Origin: Brevundimonas sp. UBA5866
GTDB taxonomy: Bacteria > Pseudomonadota > Alphaproteobacteria > Caulobacterales > Caulobacteraceae
Reading direction: 5' to 3'
Assembly: GCF_002432125.1 (NCBI RefSeq)
Contig: NZ_DJFS01000026.1
Span: 43,568 to 103,999, forward strand
Length of the DNA: 60,432 nt
The translations under genes were made by a program, and so were the position numbers. The notes under the pieces are model-generated. The model saw nothing but the letters and a program-made list of their open reading frames with translations, searched no databases and was not told the DNA's origin. Each line of letters begins with the position of its first letter. The stretch's first letter is position 1. Positions 8,433 through 16,639 of the stretch are shown here, in pieces.

Positions 8433-8684
8433 TTAGTGGGCAGCTTCCTTTTTGCCGCGCAGGGCAAAGATGCCGACAGCGGTCACGACAGCGGCCGAAA
8501 TGAAGGCGGGGATGAAGCCGGCACCGACGGCGAACCATACCACCAGCAGCACCAGCAGGGCCGACACGCCCAGCGAGCACCATTTGGTCATGGCGATGAA
8601 CAGCTCGAACATGTGGTTCTGCGCCGAGATTTCCATCTCGCCTTTGACGTGGTCGTGGGCGGTTTCAGCGTGCGAGTCAGCCAT
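8433..8684 (-). CDS. aa3-type cytochrome c oxidase subunit IV
   Basis: An 83-residue protein. A His-rich polar N-terminus is followed by GEMEISAQNHMFELFIAMTKW and a membrane segment, the arrangement of the bacterial aa3-type oxidase subunit IV family (PF07835). A second hydrophobic stretch follows and the tail is charged (RGKKEAAH). The main oxidase genes are not in the window, but an orphan location is common for this subunit. A strong terminator follows it. Confidence 0.8.
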   Translation of the reverse strand: MADSHAETAHDHVKGEMEISAQNHMFELFIAMTKWCSLGVSALLVLLVVWFAVGAGFIPAFISAAVVTAVGIFALRGKKEAAH

Positions 8685-8767
8685 GAGACTTCCGAAAAAA
8701 GAGCCGATATTTGAGCCGTCTTATAGCGGCACCGTCGCACCGCTCAAGCCCGCTCGTCGAACAAGCG

Positions 8768-10558
8768 TCAGATTAGGGCCTCGAATTGGTCCACCAGATG
8801 CTCCAATCGCTTGGTGCCGATGGTCCAGAAGGCCGGGTCGCGCGGGTTCAAGCCGAACGGCTCCAGCGCCTCGACATAGGTTTTCGACCCGCCATTGGCC
8901 AACAGCTCGCGGTACAGCGGCGTAAAGGCTTCTGGGTCTTTCGCCCGCGTTTCCATCAGCGCCGCGACCAGCAGGTCACCAAAGGCATAGGCGTACACAT
9001 AGAAGGGCGAATGGACGAAGTGGCTGACATAGGCCCACCAGTTCTCATAGCCCGTCAGGTCCACCGCCGGACCGAGGCTGGCGCTCAGCTCTTCGGTCCA
9101 AATCTGGTTTATCCGCTCAACGGAGACTTCGCCCTTGGCGCGTTCGTCGTGGAAACGGGTTTCAAAGCGGTGGAAGGCGATCTGGCGCACCACCGTGTTC
9201 AGCCCGTCCTCGATCCGGCCCGCCAGCAGGGCGCGGCGGTCCTCATCGGTCGCTTCGGCCAGCAGACGGTCGAAGGTCAGGCCCTCGGCAAAGATGGAGG
9301 CGGTCTCGGCCAGCGTCAGCGGCGTGTCGGCCAACAGACCGCCCTGCCCCGCCGCCAGCGTCTGGTGGACGCCGTGGCCCAATTCGTGCGCCAGCGTCAG
9401 CACGTCGCGGCGCTCGCCCATCCAGTTCAGGAAGACATAGGGGTGGGTACCCGCCGTAACGGGGTGCGAATAGGCGCCCGACTGTTTACCCGCACGCGGA
9501 CGCGCATCGATCCACGGACGCTCGAAGAACCAGTTAGCGCGTTCGGCGAAGTCACCGCCCAGATCGGCAAAGCTGCTGAGCACCAGTTCCTTACCGCCCT
9601 GCCAGTCATAGGTCTTCGATCCAGCCTGACCGATTGGGGCGTTGCGGTCCCAGTGGTTCAGTTTGTCCTTGCCCATCAGCTTGGCCTTGAGGGCGTAATA
9701 ACGGTGGGCGATGCGCGGATAGGCTTCGGCCACGGCCTCGGCCATGGCATCGACCGATTCACCGTGGACTTCATTGGCCAGATGGCGGCTGTCGGCGGGG
9801 CGTTTGAAGCCGCGCTTGCGATCCTCCAGCGCCTTTTCGGCGGCGATGGTGTTCAGTACCATGCCCATGGTGCGGGTGATGCCGTTGAACGCCTCGGTCA
9901 TAGCCTTGCCCGCCGCAGCGCGCTTGGCCTCGTCCTTGTCGGTCAGGCGGTTCAAGCCTTCGGACAGGGTCAGCTTCTCGCCGTCCACATCCGCCCGCAG
10001 CGCCGCCAGCGTCTCGTCGAACAGGCGCGACCACTGGGCCTGTAGCGGCCCACGCTCGGCGATGAAGGTTTCCAGCTCTTCGGACAGTTCGTGCGGCTTC
10101 ATGGCGCGCAGGCGGCGCAGCCACGGTGCCCAGCGACGGGCCGGCTCATGCGCTTCGAGAGCGGCCTTCACGGCCTCGTCGTCGAGTTGGTTGATTTCCA
10201 GCGTCACCCAGACGGTCGGGGTGGCGATGGCGGTGATCTTTTCGCGCACATCGGCTTCGAAGCTCTGGGCCTGTGCGTTCTCGCGGTCGGTCGAGGCACC
10301 GAGGAAGGCAAAGGCCCCCAGACCACCGAGGATCTCGCTGGCCTCCTCATAGGTGCGGATCACCTCGTCCAGCGCCTGTCCCAGTGCGGCACCCGACAGG
10401 CCGCCCAGCTTGCCCTGATGGGCATTGAGCCTGTCCACCAGCGCTCGGGCGCGATCCAGATCGGACTGGATGCGGGCATCCTCACGCGAGGCATACAGGT
10501 CGGACAGGTCCCACAGCGGGGCGTCGGCGAATTCGGTCGGTTTGACGGACGCGTTCAT
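8768..10558 (-). CDS. pepF: M3 family oligoendopeptidase F
   Basis: A 596-residue zinc oligopeptidase, of typical PepF length. The catalytic motif LAHELGHGVHQTL (HEXXH) lies in the C-terminal third, and GYENWWAYVSHFVHSPFYVYAYAFG is the family's conserved C-terminal block. It would cut short peptides in the cytoplasm. The ATG at 10558 begins MNASVKPTEF; the reading frame stays open far upstream, but the extension is antisense to the divergent gene. No clear SD precedes this start, so it may be leaderless; ATG at 10621 is the alternative. Confidence 0.92.
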   Translation of the reverse strand: MNASVKPTEFADAPLWDLSDLYASREDARIQSDLDRARALVDRLNAHQGKLGGLSGAALGQALDEVIRTYEEASEILGGLGAFAFLGASTDRENAQAQSFEADVREKITAIATPTVWVTLEINQLDDEAVKAALEAHEPARRWAPWLRRLRAMKPHELSEELETFIAERGPLQAQWSRLFDETLAALRADVDGEKLTLSEGLNRLTDKDEAKRAAAGKAMTEAFNGITRTMGMVLNTIAAEKALEDRKRGFKRPADSRHLANEVHGESVDAMAEAVAEAYPRIAHRYYALKAKLMGKDKLNHWDRNAPIGQAGSKTYDWQGGKELVLSSFADLGGDFAERANWFFERPWIDARPRAGKQSGAYSHPVTAGTHPYVFLNWMGERRDVLTLAHELGHGVHQTLAAGQGGLLADTPLTLAETASIFAEGLTFDRLLAEATDEDRRALLAGRIEDGLNTVVRQIAFHRFETRFHDERAKGEVSVERINQIWTEELSASLGPAVDLTGYENWWAYVSHFVHSPFYVYAYAFGDLLVAALMETRAKDPEAFTPLYRELLANGGSKTYVEALEPFGLNPRDPAFWTIGTKRLEHLVDQFEALI

Positions 10559-10669
10559 GGTCTTGGTTGTGGGGAGGCTGGAGCCTGCTGGCAAGAGGGT
10601 GGCGCGCGGCAAAGTTGCCATATCCCCGTTCAATGCCATGCTGCCCATGAGAATCAGCGGAGAGGCAAT

Positions 10670-12427
10670 ATGGTCCAGTGGCTCACATCCGACAGCCTGC
10701 GCGCTCCACACATCGAAGGCCGCCAGCGTTTCTATGTCCGCCTGATCATTGGACTTGTTCAGGGGGGATCGGCCTACGGCCTCTATCGCCTGAACGAGTT
10801 CGGTAAGTTCGACTCCTCTCTCCTGCTGGTCTGGGCGCTGCTGACCGCCTATGCCCCGCCTGTCTGGCTCGCAGCCATCGGCCAGATATCGATGCGAAGC
10901 ACCCTGATCTGGTGCGGGATCGTAACCGCGGTCATTGCGGCGCTGGGTCTTACGAACGGCGCGCAGGGTGGTCAGGAAACCACTTTCGCGGTGGCTGTAG
11001 TCTGCCTGCCCGTCGCACTGTTCTGTGCGCACCATCTGGCCGTTCCCGCCATCAACCACCGCAGCCTGATCGCCCCCTATGAGAGCTATTACGAGGCGGC
11101 CTGGAAGGCAGGCATCCAGCTCGTACTGGCGCTCATGTTCCTTGGCGTCTTCTGGGCCATCCTGTGGCTGGGCGCGATGCTGTTCAATGCTATCGGCATC
11201 AACGCCATCGAGCGCTTCATCACCAAGCCCTACTTCGTGCTGGTTGCCACGCCTGTGTTCTTTGCCATCGGCGTGGAACTGAGCGATGTGCGCGATGGCC
11301 TGACGCAAGGCATCCGCACGGTGGCCCTGACGTTGTTGTCATGGCTGTTGCCGATCGCAGTGCTGATTGCGGGAGCGTTTCTGGTCACCCTGCCCATCGC
11401 GGGCATGTCCGAACTGCAAAGCTCGCTCAGCCCCTCCGGACTGATGCTGACGGCCAGTGCCGGCCTTATCCTGCTCGTTAATACGGTCTATCAGGATGGC
11501 GCGGACCATCTGTCGCCCACGCGTTTCCTGCGCATGACGATGCATGTCGGCGCGGTGCTACTGGTGCCGATGACCGCCTTCGCCCTGTGGGGGGTATCTG
11601 TGCGTATCGGACAGTATGGCCTGACCCTGCCCCGTATCATTGCCCTGACAGGAGCGATCATCGGCCTGCTCTATGCGCTGGGCTATGCGACCGGCCTGCT
11701 GGTCAAGGGGCGTCGGGGCGGTTGGCTGCCTGTATTCGAGATGACCAACGTGGTTGTCGGTATCCTGACCACGCTGACGCTGGTGGCTTATTCCACGCCC
11801 TGGCTCAATCCCGTAAAGCTGGCGATGGACAGCCAGATAGCCCGCATTGAAGGCGGCACATTGGGTGCGGACGAAATCCCCTACAACTATCTGTCCCGAC
11901 AAGCCGGTGAACGCGGCCGCTCCGTCCTAGGCGAGCTTCAGAAATCAGATGATCCTGTCATTCGAGAACGCGCGACAAATGCGCTGAATGGCGAATATAT
12001 CAGCGAGACCTCGACCGGTATCAACCTGACGCTTCTTCCCGAAGGCACCATTTTGCCCGGCAGTGAAAACAGCCGTCTGATGCTGGAAGAAGCCATCAAG
12101 AGAGAACTGGGCACATATCAATGCAGCAAGAACTGCGATGCGCGACTGTATGATCTTGACGCAGATGGCCGCGATGAAGTGGTCATTGCTCAGGACATAG
12201 GCTTCTGGGTGTTTGGCCTGAACGAAAACGGCACATGGTCAAAACTTGGAATGCTGGCCCGACGCGCGGATTGCAGTCAGGATATGGTTAAGGCCGACCA
12301 GTTGAAATCAGACAGCCTCGCCCCGGCCGCCAGCAGGGAAATAAAGGGCGTGGCGCTTGGAAATATGGTGATGGACTTCATTCCGGATACGCATTGCCCT
12401 TCACCGGATATTAAGCCTGCCGGTTAA
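10670..12427 (+). CDS. DUF4153 multi-pass membrane protein with C-terminal soluble domain
   Basis: A 585-residue protein starting at ATG 10670 with GGAGAGG upstream. About the first 390 residues hold ten or more hydrophobic helices, matching the DUF4153 family of unknown function. The C-terminal 190 residues are soluble and contain DLDADGRDEVVIAQD, a DxDxDG loop like those of calcium-binding VCBS/FG-GAP repeats. It is divergent from pepF with about 110 bp between them. Function unknown; the soluble domain is expected outside the cytoplasm if the loop binds calcium (inference). Confidence 0.78.
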   Translation: MVQWLTSDSLRAPHIEGRQRFYVRLIIGLVQGGSAYGLYRLNEFGKFDSSLLLVWALLTAYAPPVWLAAIGQISMRSTLIWCGIVTAVIAALGLTNGAQGGQETTFAVAVVCLPVALFCAHHLAVPAINHRSLIAPYESYYEAAWKAGIQLVLALMFLGVFWAILWLGAMLFNAIGINAIERFITKPYFVLVATPVFFAIGVELSDVRDGLTQGIRTVALTLLSWLLPIAVLIAGAFLVTLPIAGMSELQSSLSPSGLMLTASAGLILLVNTVYQDGADHLSPTRFLRMTMHVGAVLLVPMTAFALWGVSVRIGQYGLTLPRIIALTGAIIGLLYALGYATGLLVKGRRGGWLPVFEMTNVVVGILTTLTLVAYSTPWLNPVKLAMDSQIARIEGGTLGADEIPYNYLSRQAGERGRSVLGELQKSDDPVIRERATNALNGEYISETSTGINLTLLPEGTILPGSENSRLMLEEAIKRELGTYQCSKNCDARLYDLDADGRDEVVIAQDIGFWVFGLNENGTWSKLGMLARRADCSQDMVKADQLKSDSLAPAASREIKGVALGNMVMDFIPDTHCPSPDIKPAG

Positions 12428-12491
12428 CCGAGGCACCTTTTTCCTGAAACCCGTTCTTCATTTGTGTCGTTTAGATACAAACGCTTATGTA

Positions 12492-12518
12492 ACCGTCCTG
12501 CTCCTAAAAGAGGACGGT
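12492..12518 (+). promoter_or_regulatory. inverted repeat in the leader of the TacA-like gene
   Basis: Perfect 8-bp arms ACCGTCCT / AGGACGGT with an 11-nt loop, ending 28 nt before the start codon. There is no T run directly after it, so it is not an obvious terminator. It may be a protein-binding palindrome or a 5' leader hairpin. Confidence 0.45.
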
Positions 12519-12546
12519 CTAGTGGCGAAGTCCAAGGGGTGTCCAT

Positions 12547-14022
12547 ATGGCCAAGACCGTTCTGGTCGTCGATGACGATCCGACCCAGAGACGCCTGATT
12601 CAGGCCGTTCTGGAGCGCGAAGGCTATGCTGTTGTCCATGCCGAAAACGGTGGCGAAGCCATCGACAGGCTGACCAAGGGTGGTAGTGCCGATGTGGTGC
12701 TGCTGGACCTTGTAATGCCGGGCGGCCCTTCCGGTCTGGAAACACTGGCCGAGTTGCGTACGGCAGGCGTCAACACACCCGTGATCGTTCTGACGGCCAA
12801 TGGCGGCATCGAAACCGTCGTGCGGGCCATGCAGGCCGGTGCCCAGGACTTCTTCATCAAGCCCGTCGGCCCTGAGCGCCTTTTGGTGGGTGTCCGCAAC
12901 GCCCTGCAAATGACCCAGCTGACCGCCGAGATCGGCCGTCTGAAGAAGCGCAGCACCGGACGCACCAGCTTTGACGACATCGTCGGCGACAGCCCGCCCA
13001 TACGTATGGTCAAGGCGCTGGGCGCCCGCGCGGCCAAGTCGTCCATTCCCGTCCTGATCACCGGCGAAAGCGGCGTGGGTAAGGAAGTCATCGCCCGCGC
13101 CCTGCACGGGGCCAGCCCCCGCGCGGGCAAGCCCTTCGTGGCCGTGAACTGCGGTGCCCTGCCCGCCAATCTGGTGGAATCCATCCTGTTCGGCCACGAA
13201 AAGGGAGCCTTCACCGGCGCGCATGAAAAGCATGCGGGCAAGTTCGTGGAGGCCAACGGCGGCACCCTGTTCCTCGATGAGATCGGCGAACTGCCGCTGG
13301 ACATCCAGGTCAAGCTGTTGCGCGCCCTGCAAGAGGGCGAGGTCGATCCGGTGGGCGGCAAGCGCCCCGTAAAGGTCGATGTCCGCATCGTCTCGGCCAC
13401 CAATCGCGATCCGGCCCAACAGGTGAAGGAAGGTGCTTTCCGCGAAGACCTGTTCTATCGCCTGAACGTCTTCCCGATCGAGGCTCCTGCCCTGCGCGAG
13501 CGCCGCGAGGACATTCCGGCCCTGATCGACCACTTCATCACCCGCTTCAACATCGAGGAGAGCAAGCGCATCGTCGGTTGCTCGCCCGAGACGATGGCCC
13601 TGCTTCAGGCCTATGACTGGCCCGGCAATGTGCGGCAGTTGGAGAACACCATCTACCGCGCGCTGGTGCTGGCCGACTCGCCCATGCTGCAACCGCACGA
13701 TTTCCCCGCGATATCCGGTATCGCCGCGCCTCTGGAAGTGCCTTCAATCGTGGCGACCGGTCCGGATGGCGAAGCCGATGGAACACAGGACCAAAATGTT
13801 GCGGCGTCCACGCCTGCACCGGACAGCCCTATCCGCATCACCGACGAGCGCGGCCACGTCCGCACGCTGGAAGAGATCGAACGCGACCTGATCCAGCACG
13901 CCATCGAGGTCTATTCGGGCCACATGTCCGAAATCGCCCGCCGTCTCGGCATCGGGCGCTCGACCCTGTACCGCAAGGTGCGCGAACAGGGCCTTGAGGA
14001 CCACATCAAGGAAGCGGGCTAG
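12547..14022 (+). CDS. tacA: sigma-54-dependent response regulator, TacA-like
   Basis: A 491-residue NtrC-family activator. The receiver domain has D9-D10-D11 and phosphoacceptor D54 (VLLDLVMPG). The AAA+ domain has Walker A GESGVGKE, GAFTGA for sigma-54 contact, and Walker B GGTLFLDEIGELP. A Fis-type HTH ends the protein (MSEIARRLGIGRSTLYRKV). No histidine kinase is adjacent. In Caulobacter the orphan regulator TacA, phosphorylated through ShkA-ShpA, has this architecture, is nearly this length, and, as I recall, lies a few genes from gapR, as here. The class is certain; the tacA name is likely but unproven. Confidence 0.85.
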   Translation: MAKTVLVVDDDPTQRRLIQAVLEREGYAVVHAENGGEAIDRLTKGGSADVVLLDLVMPGGPSGLETLAELRTAGVNTPVIVLTANGGIETVVRAMQAGAQDFFIKPVGPERLLVGVRNALQMTQLTAEIGRLKKRSTGRTSFDDIVGDSPPIRMVKALGARAAKSSIPVLITGESGVGKEVIARALHGASPRAGKPFVAVNCGALPANLVESILFGHEKGAFTGAHEKHAGKFVEANGGTLFLDEIGELPLDIQVKLLRALQEGEVDPVGGKRPVKVDVRIVSATNRDPAQQVKEGAFREDLFYRLNVFPIEAPALRERREDIPALIDHFITRFNIEESKRIVGCSPETMALLQAYDWPGNVRQLENTIYRALVLADSPMLQPHDFPAISGIAAPLEVPSIVATGPDGEADGTQDQNVAASTPAPDSPIRITDERGHVRTLEEIERDLIQHAIEVYSGHMSEIARRLGIGRSTLYRKVREQGLEDHIKEAG

Positions 14023-14045
14023 CTCCGCCTCCCCTCCCCGAAACT

Positions 14046-14636
14046 TCAAACCGGTTCCGACCCATAGCGGTTGGGACCGGTTTTTCCTTTCAGGGCCAGC
14101 ATTATCATCATGACGATCATCGACAGTTGGCCCAGAAGCACGACGAGCATGGTGAGCATGAAGTCGACAATGAACGGCGCGGCGTCTGCGGTTTGCGTGA
14201 AGGCGGACGACATGAGACGCGCCCAGGACGCCAAACCAAAGCCGTAGAACGCGAGGGGAATCAGGGCCCAGAAACCGGACAGTCCACGATCATGCAGTCG
14301 GCGCGTGATCGCCGCCGCCAGCAATAGCGCCATCACCACCAACACCAGCGACATGGGCCACACCATGCTGACGACATCCATCGCCGACATGCCCGTCGGA
14401 TCATGTATCCGGACATGGACACTGGTCGGGGTACGAGTGATGGTCGCCTTGTCCGGGTTGGCTTCGGCGAAGGCCAGTGTCTGGTTGAACATCCGGACAG
14501 CCGCCGGAACCATGGCGACGACCGTCGCCACGACGCCGCCCGCGATGATGACCCCTGCATAGGGCCAGAACGAGGAACGGCGATCACGCCCCTTGAAATC
14601 CAGAACCTTTTTGAAGCCACGGAAAATGGTGTTCAT
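14046..14636 (-). CDS. DUF805 membrane protein
   Basis: A 196-residue inner-membrane protein. The N-terminus FKKVLDFKGRDRRSSFW and the internal AITRRLHDRGLSGFWALIP are the conserved blocks of the DUF805 family. About four hydrophobic helices are visible, and the C-terminus ends in GPNRYGSEPV, also typical. Function unknown. It converges on the TacA-like gene with 23 nt between the stops and is divergent from the lipoprotein gene at 14736. Confidence 0.85.
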   Translation of the reverse strand: MNTIFRGFKKVLDFKGRDRRSSFWPYAGVIIAGGVVATVVAMVPAAVRMFNQTLAFAEANPDKATITRTPTSVHVRIHDPTGMSAMDVVSMVWPMSLVLVVMALLLAAAITRRLHDRGLSGFWALIPLAFYGFGLASWARLMSSAFTQTADAAPFIVDFMLTMLVVLLGQLSMIVMMIMLALKGKTGPNRYGSEPV

Positions 14637-14735
14637 CGGATTCCTCTTTGGAGCCCAAGTGACATGGTTCTTTGATTTGGCACAAGCGGCGAAGCATGCT
14701 GAAACCTCTGCCGTTGTTCAGTTCAGGAGGGGTTT

Positions 14736-15380
14736 TTGAAACTATCAGCCTACACCGCCATGACCACAGCACTGGCTCTCGTCGCCTGTGGCCAGTCACC
14801 GGGTACCGCCAGCAGCGAGACCGCGACCCAGCAGGCTGCGGCCCTTCCCGCGTCCTGTGAGGACCATCCCCTGCTGCCCGCCATGCCCGAGCCCGTACCC
14901 ATGGGTGGCAAGGCCGTCACCGCCATCAACTGCGAGGCCTATTCGGTCGAGATGATCTGGGGTGAGGCCGGTGAAAGCACCTCGATCATTCTGGTCGATT
15001 CCCAGGGCCCGCTGGGCGATGTTCCGGTCGGTATGGAGCAGATGGCCGAGATGGGCCGCAGCCTTCCCCTGCAAGCCGCCACGACCGCTCTTCAGATGAC
15101 CGAGGGCGTCGCGGAAATGGCCAAGGCTGCCCCCGCCTCTCTGGAAGAACTGGGCGGTCCGGACTTCCTGTCCACCGTCAAGGAAAGCAACGGCCTGCGC
15201 TATTCGATCGAGGTCGAGGCCAAGGATGCGGGCGGCAAGGTCGGCACCCTGATCGGGACCATCAGGAACCGCTATGCCCTGACCATGAATATCGAGCAGG
15301 ACAACCTGGTCGGACTGGCAGCAGGCGAAGCGGCCTATGCGCCCTTGCTGAATGCCATGAAGATCAGCGAACTGCCGTAG
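14736..15380 (+). CDS. putative lipoprotein of unknown function
   Basis: A 214-residue exported protein. The signal peptide ends in a lipobox (LVAC-GQ). The start is TTG at 14736, behind a near-perfect AGGAGG 7 nt upstream; starting at the later ATG (14760) would cut the signal peptide. The mature part is acidic, with Cys residues near positions 41 and 66 and no domain I recognise. Its stop lies 3 nt from the stop of the convergent gene. Confidence 0.72.
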   Translation: MKLSAYTAMTTALALVACGQSPGTASSETATQQAAALPASCEDHPLLPAMPEPVPMGGKAVTAINCEAYSVEMIWGEAGESTSIILVDSQGPLGDVPVGMEQMAEMGRSLPLQAATTALQMTEGVAEMAKAAPASLEELGGPDFLSTVKESNGLRYSIEVEAKDAGGKVGTLIGTIRNRYALTMNIEQDNLVGLAAGEAAYAPLLNAMKISELP

Positions 15381-15383
15381 GGC

Positions 15384-15728
15384 CTATTCATCGTTGATGT
15401 CGCGAGAGGGGTACGGTTGCCGTGCCCCTCTTTTGCGTCGGGGCGGCACCCCGACTTCGCCGTTAGCCTTTTTCGCAATCTCTTTGAGCTTTCGCCCCTG
15501 CATGGCCGAGAGCGCCTGACCGGGTGCGCCCAGTTCGGGATCGCCGAAGGCACGGCCGTGTTCCTTCACCCGCTCGCTGACCGAGGTCAGGAACTCGTCC
15601 TCCCATTCAGACAGCGAAACGCCCGCCTTCTCTGCCGAGCGGCGGGCGCGCTTTAGCGCGTTCAGGGCGGCCCGCTGGGCCGCCTTGCGCTGGAGTTCAT
15701 AGGGACTGGGTGGCGGCTTTCGTTTCAA
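15384..15728 (-). CDS. small basic protein of unknown function
   Basis: A 114-residue, highly basic protein rich in Lys, Arg and Ala (RKAAQRAALNALKRARRSAEKAG), ending in a disordered basic tail (PPRRKRGARQPYPSRD). It looks nucleic-acid-associated from composition alone. The first usable start is TTG at 15728 with only a weak SD. It lies 24 nt downstream of gapR on the same strand and may be co-transcribed with it. Confidence 0.6.
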   Translation of the reverse strand: MKRKPPPSPYELQRKAAQRAALNALKRARRSAEKAGVSLSEWEDEFLTSVSERVKEHGRAFGDPELGAPGQALSAMQGRKLKEIAKKANGEVGVPPRRKRGARQPYPSRDINDE

Positions 15729-15752
15729 GCGCGTCGCCTAGACCCAAGGGGC

Positions 15753-16022
15753 TTAAACTTCGCCCAGAGCCGACAGGTACAGGTCGAGGATCGCTTCCTC
15801 TTCCTGACGCTTGGCGCGGTCCTGCTTGCGGATGCGGATGACCTTGCGAAGGACCTTCACGTCATAGCCCTCACCCTTGGCCTCGGCGAAGACCTCCTTC
15901 ATGTCTTCCATGACGGCTTTCTTGTCTTCTTCGAGACGCTCGATGCGCTCGATGATGGTACGCAGACGGCCCTGGGCCGCGGCGGTCATGACGTCTGGGT
16001 TTTCGAAGGATGCGTCGTCCAA
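15753..16022 (-). CDS. gapR: GapR family nucleoid-associated protein
   Basis: An 89-residue DNA-binding protein of the DUF2312 family. The sequence is close to Caulobacter GapR along its whole length, especially EAKGEGYDVKVLRKV and the RIRKQDRAKRQEEEAILDLY end. GapR forms a tetrameric clamp on overtwisted AT-rich DNA and helps replication and chromosome segregation. The start is TTG at 16022, with GGAGG 5 nt upstream. Length equals that of the Caulobacter protein. Confidence 0.92.
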   Translation of the reverse strand: MDDASFENPDVMTAAAQGRLRTIIERIERLEEDKKAVMEDMKEVFAEAKGEGYDVKVLRKVIRIRKQDRAKRQEEEAILDLYLSALGEV

Positions 16023-16151
16023 GGGGACCTCCGGCGAACTTGCGGAAAAGAAGGATTGGGTGGCGACTAATCACGCCCGCGCCAAAGGCTCAACCCACAG
16101 ATTCGAAAAACACCGTAGCGGATTGGCCATGACCCGATTCTACATACGAAA

Positions 16152-16179
16152 AAGGCCACGGACCGGAGCCCGTGGCCTT
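16152..16179 (-). terminator. rpmJ terminator
   Basis: Perfect 10-bp inverted repeat AAGGCCACGG / CCGTGGCCTT with an 8-nt loop. On the minus strand it runs into TTTTTCGT. It lies 64 nt downstream of the rpmJ stop codon. Confidence 0.85.
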
Positions 16180-16242
16180 GTGGATCTGTTGGTCCACCAA
16201 CTCGACATCCGGCAGGATCACTCCGCCGGGGTCTCGCGTTCC

Positions 16243-16368
16243 TTAGCCTTGCTTGGCCTTGAAGCGCGGATCGGTCTTGTTGATCACGTACAGAACGCCC
16301 TTGCGGCGAACGATTTTGCAGTCGCGGTGGCGACCCTTGAGCGACTTCAGCGAGCTACGGACCTTCAT
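16243..16368 (-). CDS. rpmJ: 50S ribosomal protein L36
   Basis: A 41-residue basic ribosomal protein beginning MKVRSSLKSLKGRHRDC and ending KTDPRFKAKQG. This is the alphaproteobacterial L36 type, which lacks the full Cys-Cys-Cys-His zinc set. Coordinates were read directly: ATG at 16368-16366, TAA at 16245-16243. It stands alone, as is usual for this L36 form, and is followed by its own terminator. Confidence 0.95.
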   Translation of the reverse strand: MKVRSSLKSLKGRHRDCKIVRRKGVLYVINKTDPRFKAKQG

Positions 16369-16549
16369 GGTCGGACGTCCCGTATGATTGGAGGCCCGTG
16401 AGGGCGGAAAAATAACGAAGCCGCGAGCAAACCCGCGGCGGAGCGGTGCCTATAGAGAGCTATGGCCGAGACGTCAACATCCGGACGCCTTTTTCCAGGC
16501 CCTCCACGGCGGTGGAAACACCTTATGTACGGGAATTGCGCCCGAAGTT

Positions 16550-16563
16550 TAACGGCCATTAAG
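16550..16563. promoter_or_regulatory. TTAA-N6-TTAA motif, CtrA-box-like
   Basis: TTAA ACGGCC-type spacing: two TTAA half-sites separated by 6 nt (CGGCCA), 77 nt upstream of the lytic transglycosylase start and about 180 nt upstream of rpmJ. The Caulobacter CtrA consensus is TTAA-N7-TTAA, so spacing is one short and the call is weak. The surrounding 16369-16639 stretch holds no gene that I can support. Confidence 0.3.
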
Positions 16564-16639
16564 CCTTTTCACGGAAACCGCTTTTCTTTTCGCGCACTTG
16601 TGAGTGGTCGAGAATTTTGAGGACGTTAGCCTAGTGTTC

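Noticed and set aside
10561..11308. Long upstream extension of pepF in the same frame
   Set aside because: The extension is antisense to the DUF4153 gene and has no similarity to the peptidase family; the family N-terminus begins near 10558.
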